A stretch of DNA of 7,286 nucleotides, taken from assembly GCA_903864455.1 (NCBI GenBank), contig CAIPFW010000184.1, forward strand, positions 1 through 7,286, given 5' to 3'. Each line of letters starts with the position of its first letter. The first letter of the stretch is position 1. Below are positions 1-7,265 of this stretch, one piece after another. This DNA is from an uncultured Anaplasmataceae bacterium. GTDB taxonomy: Bacteria; Pseudomonadota; Alphaproteobacteria; Rickettsiales; CAIPFW01. The position numbers were made by a program, and so were the translations under genes. A model generated the notes under the pieces. It worked only from the letters and a program-made list of their open reading frames with translations. It was not told where the DNA came from and did not search any database.

Positions 1-993
1 AATGAAGAAGAAAAGTTAGAATTTAAAAAAAATACAAAAAATAAGGAAAGGAATATAAAAATCTCGATTCTCATTTTTAGTATTTTTATTGTTTTTTCTT
101 TTTCCATCATCCATGTTCTCATTTTAAAAAAAATCACTGAGCTAGAGAAAATAATGAATAAAACTTTATCGCAAAAAATACTTTCTCATAGCATGAATTA
201 TTTCAATCATCTTGTGATGTCAATTATTGTGATTCTTGGTGCATATCTCGCGGCATCAATTTTAAGGCCAATAATGCGTAATTTTTCTGAAAAAATCATT
301 AAAAATAAAGAAAATAAGATAAAAAAGAAAACCACTCTTGGTCTTGCGATTTTATCTTATGGATTAACTGTTGGTTTGTTTGCATTATCGACTTATGTAA
401 CGAGTATTTTCAATTCAGTCGATCCCAGCAATATAACGAAAGTTTTTGGATACGATGTTTTAAAAACTCTTGTCATAATTGCAGGAGTAATTTCAAATGG
501 ATTAGCGTGTTATTTTATATTTCAAGGAATTTCTAGCTTCAATGATTCGGAAAAATTATTAGCAGGATTGATGAATGAGACCGAAAATTCAGAGAATGAT
601 GGTAAAAAAAATGATGCTATAAAGTTAGCAAATGTTGACAAAGCCATTCTTCGAAACAAGATAATTGGTGGGATTCTCATTACCAGTGGTGCTATTGGAA
701 TGACCGGCTTGTTATCAACTTTAATATATGCTGAGGTAAAAAATTTAGATAAAATCTCTAATTTTATAAAAAAGCCAGAGTTTCTTGCTGGCATCTCCAT
801 GCTCGTTGCAACTTTTATTTTACTTGGAATTTCTTTTTATGGCAAAATGAATTTTCTTGAGGGCGAAGTTGAAAAATTTAAACAAAGTAATTCTACTCAG
901 AAAGATGATGCCTCAAAGAATTCTTTTAATATCAAGTCCTTAAAAGATGCATTAAAATCAGATTCCGTCTTTACTTCGCCAACTCAAGGATAA
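1..993 (+). CDS. Multi-pass membrane protein of unknown function, 5' end outside the window
   Basis: I do not recognise this protein. The first ATG is at 154, giving 279 residues. The same frame is open with no stop back to base 1, and codons 21-42 of that extension encode a strongly hydrophobic segment (ISILIFSIF...) bracketed by lysines. I therefore read it as a 5'-partial gene with at least 330 residues visible. There is no ATG, GTG or TTG in frame between 1 and 153, and the ATG at 154 has only a weak GAGAAA ahead of it. Numbered from base 1, six membrane segments are apparent, near residues 21-42, 70-89, 112-135, 154-176, 220-243 and 261-282. Lysine-rich loops separate them, and a polar soluble loop lies at about 180-218. 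The C-terminal tail of about 45 residues is hydrophilic, rich in Ser, Lys and Asp. I see no catalytic motif or transporter signature. It converges on ftsH with no clear functional link. If translation really starts at 154, the protein would have five membrane segments. Confidence 0.72.
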   Translation, partial: NEEEKLEFKKNTKNKERNIKISILIFSIFIVFSFSIIHVLILKKITELEKIMNKTLSQKILSHSMNYFNHLVMSIIVILGAYLAASILRPIMRNFSEKIIKNKENKIKKKTTLGLAILSYGLTVGLFALSTYVTSIFNSVDPSNITKVFGYDVLKTLVIIAGVISNGLACYFIFQGISSFNDSEKLLAGLMNETENSENDGKKNDAIKLANVDKAILRNKIIGGILITSGAIGMTGLLSTLIYAEVKNLDKISNFIKKPEFLAGISMLVATFILLGISFYGKMNFLEGEVEKFKQSNSTQKDDASKNSFNIKSLKDALKSDSVFTSPTQG

Positions 994-1009
994 AATTTAA
1001 TTATAAAAA

Positions 1010-2815
1010 TTACTTCCCTAAAAGGGTTTCACCTTTCATAATTTTATCAAGTTGCTCTTTATCTAGCGTCTCAAACTCTAGCAACGCCTTGGCTATTCGC
1101 TCAAAAGCGTCCTTATTATCAACGATCATTTTGAGTGCTTTTGCATAAGAATCATCGATAAGTATTTTCACCTCCTCATCAATCATCTCTGCAGTTTTAT
1201 CAGAAAATGTGCTTTTATCATGCTCATATATCGAGTCGCTAGAGCCATAATAAATCATACCAACTTTTTCGCTCATACCCCAATTATAAACCATGGATCG
1301 AGCGATTTTTGTTACAAACTTGATATCGGACGACGCGCCACTTGTGATTTTATCTGGCCCATAGACAATCGCTTCAGCTGCTCTACCACCCATACCAATG
1401 ATCAAATCAGCGAATAATTTTTCTTTCGAAACTGAAACTCTATCATTTTCTGGTAATCTCACAACCATTCCGAGTGCTGAACCACGAGGTAATATAGTTG
1501 CTTTATAGACAGGGTCTGTCATCTCCAAAAGTAGTCCAAGAACTGCATGCCCTGCCTCATGATACGCTGTTAATTCTTTTTCCTTCACCAGCATCACCAT
1601 TGACTTTCGAGCCACTCCCATCAAAATCTTATCTTTCGCTTCGTCAAAATTTTTCATCAAAACGACTTTTTGATTTTCTTTGGCCGCTCCTAAAGCAGAT
1701 TCATTGATTAAATTCATCAAATCAGCTCCAGAAAAACCTGAGCTTGCTCTTGCAACGATCTTTAAATCTACGTCAGGTGCTAATGGAACTTTCGCTTTTT
1801 TTACATGAATACTTAATATTTCTTCACGACCATTTACGTCTGGCAAGGAAATCGTAACTTTTCTGTCAAATCTTCCGGGTCTCAATAAAGCTGGATCTAG
1901 AACATCAGGTCTGTTTGTCGCCGCAATGACAATCACTCCAGAATTTGCTTCAAAACCGTCCATTTCAACTAAAAGTTGATTTAAAGTTTGCTCTCTTTCA
2001 TCATTTCCACCACCAATTCCGACACCTCGAGCCCTTCCTACTGCATCAATTTCATCAATAAAAACCAAGCACGGCGATTGCTTTTTGGCATCTTCAAACA
2101 TATTTCTCACACGACTTGCACCAACACCAACAAACATCTCTACGAAATCTGAACCAGAAATACTAAAGAATGGAACTCCAGCCTCACCAGCTATTGCTTT
2201 TGCGAGCAATGTTTTTCCTGTTCCAGGTGTTCCAATTAATAGCACTCCTTTTGGTATTTTGCCCCCTAAAGCTTGAAACTTCGCTGGTTCTTTTAAAAAT
2301 TCTATAATTTCTATCAATTCTCCTTTTGCCTCTGAAATTCCCCCAACATCCTCCAATTTGTCTTTTACTAAACCTCCGCCAAACAATTTCGCTTTTGATT
2401 TAGAGAAACTCATCGCTTTTGAACTTCCAGCTTGTAATTTATTCATGAAGAATATCCACATTCCTATTAAAAAGAACATTGGTAGCCATGATAAAAATAT
2501 GCTTCCAATGTAAAACAGAAGTGATTCTTCAGTTACGATTTCAATTTTGACTTTATGTTGACGCAATTCTTTCATTAAACCGTCATAATATAAAGCGTTT
2601 AATTTGAATTTTGAACCATCAATAAATTTTCCATTGATTTCATTTTGCTTGATTTTTACTTCAGCTACTTGCCCAGCTTCTACTGAATCGAGGAACTCAG
2701 ATAGAACAATTCCTCGGATATTTGAGTTGAAATTTCCGTTAAATTGACCATATCCAACAAGTAATAACAATACTAGAACGAACCAAATAAAAAATTTTTG
2801 CAGAAAGCTTTTCAT
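1010..2815 (-). CDS. ftsH: ATP-dependent zinc metalloprotease FtsH
   Basis: FtsH is a membrane-anchored AAA+ protease. It forms hexamers, pulls misfolded or short-lived membrane and cytosolic proteins through its pore, and cleaves them on the cytoplasmic side. Visible in the 601 residues are an N-terminal membrane helix (about 8-23), a small periplasmic domain (about 24-100) and a second helix (about 101-124). The AAA module follows, with Walker A GTPGTGKT (195-202), pore motif FVG (228-230), Walker B FIDE (252-255) and the second region of homology with arginine fingers R312 and R315. The protease domain has HEAGH (419-423), and D497 in GASSDI is the probable third zinc ligand. Every expected active residue is present. 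The usual proline at Walker A position 2 is Thr196. The protein is shorter than E. coli FtsH (about 644), mostly at the C-terminal tail. An in-frame TAA two codons upstream makes this ATG the only plausible start. No Shine-Dalgarno is visible, and tilS ends 22 bases upstream, so co-transcription is likely. Confidence 0.98.
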   Translation of the reverse strand: MKSFLQKFFIWFVLVLLLLVGYGQFNGNFNSNIRGIVLSEFLDSVEAGQVAEVKIKQNEINGKFIDGSKFKLNALYYDGLMKELRQHKVKIEIVTEESLLFYIGSIFLSWLPMFFLIGMWIFFMNKLQAGSSKAMSFSKSKAKLFGGGLVKDKLEDVGGISEAKGELIEIIEFLKEPAKFQALGGKIPKGVLLIGTPGTGKTLLAKAIAGEAGVPFFSISGSDFVEMFVGVGASRVRNMFEDAKKQSPCLVFIDEIDAVGRARGVGIGGGNDEREQTLNQLLVEMDGFEANSGVIVIAATNRPDVLDPALLRPGRFDRKVTISLPDVNGREEILSIHVKKAKVPLAPDVDLKIVARASSGFSGADLMNLINESALGAAKENQKVVLMKNFDEAKDKILMGVARKSMVMLVKEKELTAYHEAGHAVLGLLLEMTDPVYKATILPRGSALGMVVRLPENDRVSVSKEKLFADLIIGMGGRAAEAIVYGPDKITSGASSDIKFVTKIARSMVYNWGMSEKVGMIYYGSSDSIYEHDKSTFSDKTAEMIDEEVKILIDDSYAKALKMIVDNKDAFERIAKALLEFETLDKEQLDKIMKGETLLGK

Positions 2816-2837
2816 AGATTAAAAAAAGTTATTTAAT

Positions 2838-3824
2838 TTAATTAAGTTTTTTAAATAAAAAACAATTATCGCAAGATAATATCAAAAAGTTTCCAAATTG
2901 TAAACTACCATTATTTTCTAATATTTTGATTCTTTGATATAAATCAACCAAATCTTCATAAAGAACTCTATTTGTTTTTTTTTCTCCGTGATGAGTGAAA
3001 ATTTTTTTTAAAATTCGAAGAATAATCTCTATTGGCAAAGCAGAAAGTGAGTTTCGCTCTATATAAATTTCATTGTTTTTATTTATTTTGACTATTTTTT
3101 TATATTCAATATCTGTATAAAAATTTAAAGCGCTTGTCGTGTTTTTCATTTTTTTTGTCAGCAAAATTAAGCCTTTACTTTCAATATTGCAATGATTTTG
3201 TGATAATTGCTTTCTTGTTTTTGACCTCTCATATTTGTCGCTATTATTAGTCCTGTCCTCAAGCCAAAGATAATTATTTTTGCTCATGTAGTGCGATATC
3301 CATGATTTTGGAATCTCTAAAAATGGTCGAATGATTTGAATGTCATTCATGGCGTGAGTCGAATTTATACCCGATAATCCATCGCATCCAGCCCCTCTAT
3401 TCAACCTCATCATTATGGTTTCTCGTTGATCATCGAGATGATGAGCTGTCATCACGACCTCTATATTATTTTTTTTGCAAAAATCGATGATTAATTTATA
3501 TCGCATTTTTCTTGCATAATCTTGTTTATTGCCAGAAATTTCAATATTTTTCTCCAAATTTAAGCAAATGCATTCAAATAAGTGAAATTCTGCAATTTGC
3601 ATCACGAAGTCGCATTCGAGTTGTGATTCTTGCCGAAAATTATGATTAATCATTATCAAGATTGGTTTATTATAAATATTATTTTTCCATAAAAAATCCT
3701 TCATAATATAAAATAGAGCGAGACTGTCTGAACCGCCAGATATTGCGATTGCAAATTTTTTTTGAATTGCGTTTAAAGTTAAATTTAAAAAATTTTTATT
3801 TTTTATGATTTTTTCGAGTGGCAT
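2838..3824 (-). CDS. tilS: tRNA(Ile)-lysidine synthetase, short form
   Basis: TilS is a cytoplasmic N-type ATP pyrophosphatase. It joins lysine to C34 of the CAU-anticodon isoleucine tRNA, so that it reads AUA and is charged with isoleucine instead of methionine. The PP-loop SGGSDS is at residues 29-34. The family motifs INHNFR (59-64), AHHLDDQRET (127-136), RLNRGAG (140-146) and the EDRTNN segment (189-194, matching the usual DPSN-type motif) follow in the expected order. At 328 residues it is nearer the short TilS type than the 432-residue E. coli enzyme. The region after about residue 205 is divergent and Lys/Asn-rich, and I cannot identify a C-terminal tRNA-binding domain. An in-frame TAA lies nine codons upstream with no other standard start between it and the ATG, so the start is firm; only a weak AAGAAA precedes it. 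AT content is extreme: 3061-3120 contains 7 G/C in 60 bases. ftsH follows immediately, a gene order common in proteobacteria. Confidence 0.95.
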   Translation of the reverse strand: MPLEKIIKNKNFLNLTLNAIQKKFAIAISGGSDSLALFYIMKDFLWKNNIYNKPILIMINHNFRQESQLECDFVMQIAEFHLFECICLNLEKNIEISGNKQDYARKMRYKLIIDFCKKNNIEVVMTAHHLDDQRETIMMRLNRGAGCDGLSGINSTHAMNDIQIIRPFLEIPKSWISHYMSKNNYLWLEDRTNNSDKYERSKTRKQLSQNHCNIESKGLILLTKKMKNTTSALNFYTDIEYKKIVKINKNNEIYIERNSLSALPIEIILRILKKIFTHHGEKKTNRVLYEDLVDLYQRIKILENNGSLQFGNFLILSCDNCFLFKKLN

Positions 3825-3848
3825 TTTTGCATATTTTTCTTGAATGAT

Positions 3849-3854
3849 ATTATA
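3849..3854 (-). promoter_or_regulatory. Probable -10 box of the tilS-ftsH promoter
   Basis: Read on the minus strand this is a perfect TATAAT, ending 24 bases before the tilS ATG. A start site about 7 bases further on would leave a leader of roughly 17 bases. The -35 element is poor: TTGTGA (plus coordinates 3870-3875) matches TTGACA at four positions but with a short 15-base spacer. In DNA this AT-rich a TATAAT can occur by chance. Its location in the divergent intergenic region makes it the best candidate for driving both tilS and ftsH. Confidence 0.45.
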
Positions 3855-3914
3855 ACCGATATTCCGAATTCACAAAACTTACGCCAAAAATTATTTTTCA
3901 CTCCCCTCTATCCC

Positions 3915-3942
3915 TTCCAAAAAATACTATTTAAGTTAAAAT
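3915..3942 (+). promoter_or_regulatory. Possible polA promoter
   Basis: TTCCAA (3915-3920) and TAAAAT (3937-3942) are separated by 16 bases. The second matches the -10 consensus at five of six positions; the first matches the -35 at only three. Transcription would begin around 3949, leaving a leader of about 19 bases. TAATAT at 3947-3952 is a competing -10. The surrounding DNA is almost all A and T, so this call is weak and rests mainly on position. Confidence 0.28.
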
Positions 3943-3967
3943 CATTTAATATAGAAAAATATTTTAA

Positions 3968-6607
3968 ATGAATATTAACGTTTTATCGGACAATTCAATC
4001 AATAATAAAAAAGCGATAATTTGCTTCGACAATCATAATTTACTTTATAAATCTTATTATGCTGTGCCGAAATTTCACGATAATCATGGTCGTCCGACAG
4101 GTGCGATTCAGGGTGCTTTGAGCATAGTTTTTAAATTTTTAAATAAATATCCAAAAGCTCATTATTGCGTTGCCTCCGATTCAAAAGGTGGAAATTTTCG
4201 CCATAAATTATTCGAGCAATATAAAGCTCATAGAAAAGAAATTGATGAAGAATTGATAAAGCAAATTATATCCATGCCTGATTTTTATAAATCAATGGGA
4301 ATGCCATTTTTTGCAACTCAAGGATTTGAGGCGGATGATTTAATTGGCTCATTAGCACAAAAGATTAAACGAAGCGAGGAATATGTCCTATTTATTGTCT
4401 CATCAGATAAGGATTTAATGCAATTGATAGATGATGAAAAAGTTTTTTTAATCGACCCGACAAAAGATATTATTTTTAATTCTGATGAAGTGGTAAAAAA
4501 ATTTGGCGTTTTACCAAGCCAAGTTCATGACTATTTATCTTTAATTGGTGATGCGTCAGATAATATTCCTGGAGCAAAATCTGTGGGTCCAAAAACTGCT
4601 CTTAAAATTTTAAAATATGGCAAATTGTCTGATTTAATAGCAAATCCAAGCATTATCGACGATAAAAAGTTGAATAAATTAGTTGTTGAAAATATAGAGA
4701 GTATCATTTTATCACAAAAACTTGTAGCCTTGGAGTGCAATTTGGATGTCGATATTTCGAATGCTCACTTAGATTTGACTCATAATAAGCACTCTATGCT
4801 CAATCTTCTTGGTGAATATAGTTTACACGCATTGCAAAAAACATTTGAGAAATTGGTAAAAAAATTTGAAGGCGATGAAATTAGTATTGAAAATAATATC
4901 AGTAATAGCTCTGAAAATTCTTTTCATCAAAAAAATGCTGATAAAAAAGATTACAAAATCACGCCAAGTATTAGAAAAAAAATGGAAGAAAATGGTTTGA
5001 TTGCTGTGAATTTTGATGCAAATGATAAAAAATTTAATGTATATTTTGATGAAAAAATTTATAATTTTGATGACGAGGATTTAGACGATTTAATAGATTT
5101 ATTGAAAAACCCGATGATTCGAAAAATTGTATATAATCAACGAGCTTTGATTGAGAATTTAGGGCGAAAAATTCATTCTCTTTCAAATATTCATGATTTA
5201 TCTGTAATTTTTTATCATCTTATTGGAACAAAGGCGAATAATGATATTCTAGATATTTTATATTATGAACAAATTCAATATCAAAATGCTACAAATTATA
5301 TAATTTTCTATCTAAAATTGTATGAGTTAGGAATGAAAAAGCTTTTTCAGTCTCAACATCTTGAATATTTCGACCTTGATAGAAAGATATATAAAATTTT
5401 ATCGAAGATGGAGAATATTGGGATTTTGGTCGATCGTGATGGGCTCGCAAATCTAGGAAAATATTTTGATGATTTACTGACAAATATTAAAGAAAATATT
5501 ATTGATGAGACGGGCTATGATTTTAATATTTTATCGCCAAAGCAAACAAGCGATATTTTATTTAATAAATTAGAGATTTCGTCAAAATCTGTGAAAAAAC
5601 TGAAAGGTGAAGGCGGTTTTAGCACGAGTCAAGAAGTGCTTGAAAATCTATCAAATGATGGAATTGTTGTTGCGGATTATATTTTACAATATCGTAGCAT
5701 ATATAAATTAAAATCGAGTTATTGCGATGGATTGGCGAATGAAATCGAGGAAGATGGTCGAATTCATACAAAATTTGAGTTGAATGGTGCCACGACAGGT
5801 CGAATTTTATCCTCAAGTCCAAATTTGCAAAACATACCGACAAAAAGCGAAGAAGGGAAAAAGATTCGCTCTTGCTTTGTGGCAAAAGATGATTACGTGT
5901 TGATATCGGCTGATTATTCACAAATTGAGTTGAGAATTTTAGCTCATATTGCCGATGTGAAAAATTTAAAAAAAGCATTTGATGAAGAAATTGATGTTCA
6001 TCAACTCACAGCGAGCAATATATTTGGAATTCCATTTGAAAAGGTTGATAGTTTTTGGCGTTCAAAAGCGAAAGCTGTAAATTTTGGGATTATATATGGT
6101 ATATCGCCGTTTGGTCTGAGCAAACAATTGAAAATTACGACGAGTGAAGCGAGTGACATTATAAAAAATTACCTCTTTCATTATGGTGAGATTAACGATT
6201 ATTTAGAAAAAACGAAGAATTTCGCAAGTCAAAATGGATATGTGAGAACAATTTTCGGTAGAAATTGTTATTTGCAATCACAATTGAACGATGGAACGAT
6301 AGCGATGCCAAAAAATTTCTTTGAAAAGCAGTTTTTTGAAAGAGCTGCAATTAATGCGCCGATTCAAGGCTCAGCTTCAGATATTATAAAATATGCGATG
6401 ATAAAAATAGATAACTTGATTCTCGAGTCTCAATTTGAAACTCGATTATTATTACAAATTCACGATGAGCTGATTTTTGAATCACCAGAAAATGAAGTGG
6501 AAAATATATCAAATCAAATCAAAAAAATTATGGAATCGATTGGTGATGAGATTTTTTTGAAATTGAAAGTTGATGTTTCGCAAGGAAAATCCTGGTTGGA
6601 TTTGTGA
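3968..6607 (+). CDS. polA: DNA polymerase I with degenerate proofreading domain
   Basis: PolA removes RNA primers and fills gaps in lagging-strand synthesis and excision repair. The 5' nuclease domain (about 15-300) keeps its acidic metal ligands: D21, D71, EADD (121-124), SDKD (146-149) and GDASDN (194-199), with the helix-hairpin-helix running to about 211. A low-complexity linker (about 300-330) leads to a 3'-5' exonuclease-like region (about 330-455) that lacks the DxE, KYD-type and AxD active-site motifs. The polymerase domain is complete: TGR..PNLQNIP (610-624), motif A with D649 (DYSQIELR), motif B with R698, K702, F706 and Y710, and motif C HDE (832-834). F706 corresponds to E. coli F762. 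The 879 residues are somewhat short of the 928 in E. coli. A TAA directly abuts the ATG, and the next in-frame ATG is at residue 103, inside the nuclease domain, so the start is firm despite the absence of a Shine-Dalgarno. It is divergent from tilS and convergent with the next gene. Confidence 0.97.
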   Translation: MNINVLSDNSINNKKAIICFDNHNLLYKSYYAVPKFHDNHGRPTGAIQGALSIVFKFLNKYPKAHYCVASDSKGGNFRHKLFEQYKAHRKEIDEELIKQIISMPDFYKSMGMPFFATQGFEADDLIGSLAQKIKRSEEYVLFIVSSDKDLMQLIDDEKVFLIDPTKDIIFNSDEVVKKFGVLPSQVHDYLSLIGDASDNIPGAKSVGPKTALKILKYGKLSDLIANPSIIDDKKLNKLVVENIESIILSQKLVALECNLDVDISNAHLDLTHNKHSMLNLLGEYSLHALQKTFEKLVKKFEGDEISIENNISNSSENSFHQKNADKKDYKITPSIRKKMEENGLIAVNFDANDKKFNVYFDEKIYNFDDEDLDDLIDLLKNPMIRKIVYNQRALIENLGRKIHSLSNIHDLSVIFYHLIGTKANNDILDILYYEQIQYQNATNYIIFYLKLYELGMKKLFQSQHLEYFDLDRKIYKILSKMENIGILVDRDGLANLGKYFDDLLTNIKENIIDETGYDFNILSPKQTSDILFNKLEISSKSVKKLKGEGGFSTSQEVLENLSNDGIVVADYILQYRSIYKLKSSYCDGLANEIEEDGRIHTKFELNGATTGRILSSSPNLQNIPTKSEEGKKIRSCFVAKDDYVLISADYSQIELRILAHIADVKNLKKAFDEEIDVHQLTASNIFGIPFEKVDSFWRSKAKAVNFGIIYGISPFGLSKQLKITTSEASDIIKNYLFHYGEINDYLEKTKNFASQNGYVRTIFGRNCYLQSQLNDGTIAMPKNFFEKQFFERAAINAPIQGSASDIIKYAMIKIDNLILESQFETRLLLQIHDELIFESPENEVENISNQIKKIMESIGDEIFLKLKVDVSQGKSWLDL

Positions 6608-6620
6608 TTCAACTCACTTG

Positions 6621-7256
6621 CTAAAGATTAAATTCTCGATCTTCACTCTTTCCCTTATTTCCCCTAATTTTGTTCACAAAATTTCCAATTGCCGATTCTT
6701 CTAAATCGAGTGTTCCTTTTTTGAAAGGACTTTTGAGTTTAAATTCTTCTTTGTCGACAGGGATTTCAAATGACATAGCTCCACTCAAGTCATCTATTTT
6801 CTGAACCAAACCTTTACTCTCACTTCGTGGAAAATTAAATGGTTCCTCCTGGGATACTGCAGCTAGGAAATCACCTTGCGCTAACAAATGTGTTATTTTC
6901 TTACCAAGATCAAAAGATCCAAGAGCTGTAGCATTAGCCAAGCCTGCAGGCACTATGTGAACCAAATCACCACACACAGTAAGAGTCTTGCTGGATAATT
7001 CCGATAACATTTTTACTACTTCCCCAGGTGTTCTTACAATGCTTGATATTAATGGATGTTTTTTCATAAAATTGTTATTTTCTATCTTATTATTAATCAA
7101 TTCAGCGCCTTTACCAACTAATTGCATCGGAAGTTTTGCAACGGCGAAGACAATTTTTGTTAATAATGTGATGAGTGAAAACACAGAGGCAAAAACTGTT
7201 GCGATCGCTTTACCAAAATTGATCCCATATGTCTTTAATTTATTCGGCTTAGTCAT
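6621..7256 (-). CDS. Unrecognised membrane-associated protein, 211 aa
   Basis: I do not recognise this protein. After a lysine-rich start (MTKPNKLK) comes a long hydrophobic stretch at about residues 14-48, broken by lysines at 34 and 41. It could be a signal anchor, one membrane helix, or a hairpin-like or amphipathic membrane-binding segment. No signal-peptidase cleavage site is obvious. Residues 50-90 are polar and probably helical, 92-114 are mildly hydrophobic with a lone Cys95, and the last 70 residues are highly charged, rich in Lys, Glu and Asp. No enzyme motif is visible. The start is secure: an in-frame TGA lies 30 bases upstream, no other standard start intervenes, and AAGG sits 5 bases before the ATG. 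Part of the gene is less AT-rich than its neighbours (6901-6960 has 27 G/C in 60), although 7021-7080 has only 17. It converges with polA, and the context gives no hint of function. It could be a lineage-specific membrane or secreted protein. Confidence 0.78.
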   Translation of the reverse strand: MTKPNKLKTYGINFGKAIATVFASVFSLITLLTKIVFAVAKLPMQLVGKGAELINNKIENNNFMKKHPLISSIVRTPGEVVKMLSELSSKTLTVCGDLVHIVPAGLANATALGSFDLGKKITHLLAQGDFLAAVSQEEPFNFPRSESKGLVQKIDDLSGAMSFEIPVDKEEFKLKSPFKKGTLDLEESAIGNFVNKIRGNKGKSEDREFNL

Positions 7257-7261
7257 ATTAA

Positions 7262-7265
7262 CCTT
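7262..7265 (-). promoter_or_regulatory. Ribosome binding site of the 211-aa gene
   Basis: On the minus strand AAGG lies 5 bases before the ATG at 7256, within AAAAAGGTTAATATG. It is the only convincing Shine-Dalgarno in the window and helps fix this start. The other start codons in the window (tilS, ftsH, polA) have weak or no such sequence. Confidence 0.6.

Noticed and set aside
522..800. 92-codon minus-strand open frame within the membrane-protein gene
   Set aside because: It is antisense to membrane segments of the plus-strand protein, with no supporting start signal or motif.
1016..1026. CCCT-AAA-AGGG hairpin at the 3' end of ftsH as a terminator
   Set aside because: The stem has only four pairs and lies inside the ftsH coding end; the nearest T-run on the minus strand is several bases away.
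2085..2276. Short plus-strand frames opposite ftsH (also near 1220-1417 and 1498-1707)
   Set aside because: They mirror conserved FtsH codons, including the Walker motif region, and are shadows of that gene.
3825..3967. tRNA, small RNA or small gene in the tilS-polA intergenic region
   Set aside because: I found no cloverleaf or T-loop consensus on either strand and no frame with a plausible start and ribosome-binding site.
5619..5978. 119-codon open frame on the minus strand inside polA
   Set aside because: It lies antisense to the strongly conserved polymerase domain (TGR..NLQNIP and motif A), and its composition follows from the opposite strand. It has no recognisable motif.
6595..6613. 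Hairpin GTTGGA / TTCAAC over the polA stop as a terminator
   Set aside because: The stem is six pairs including one G-T, the loop is seven bases, and no T-run follows.
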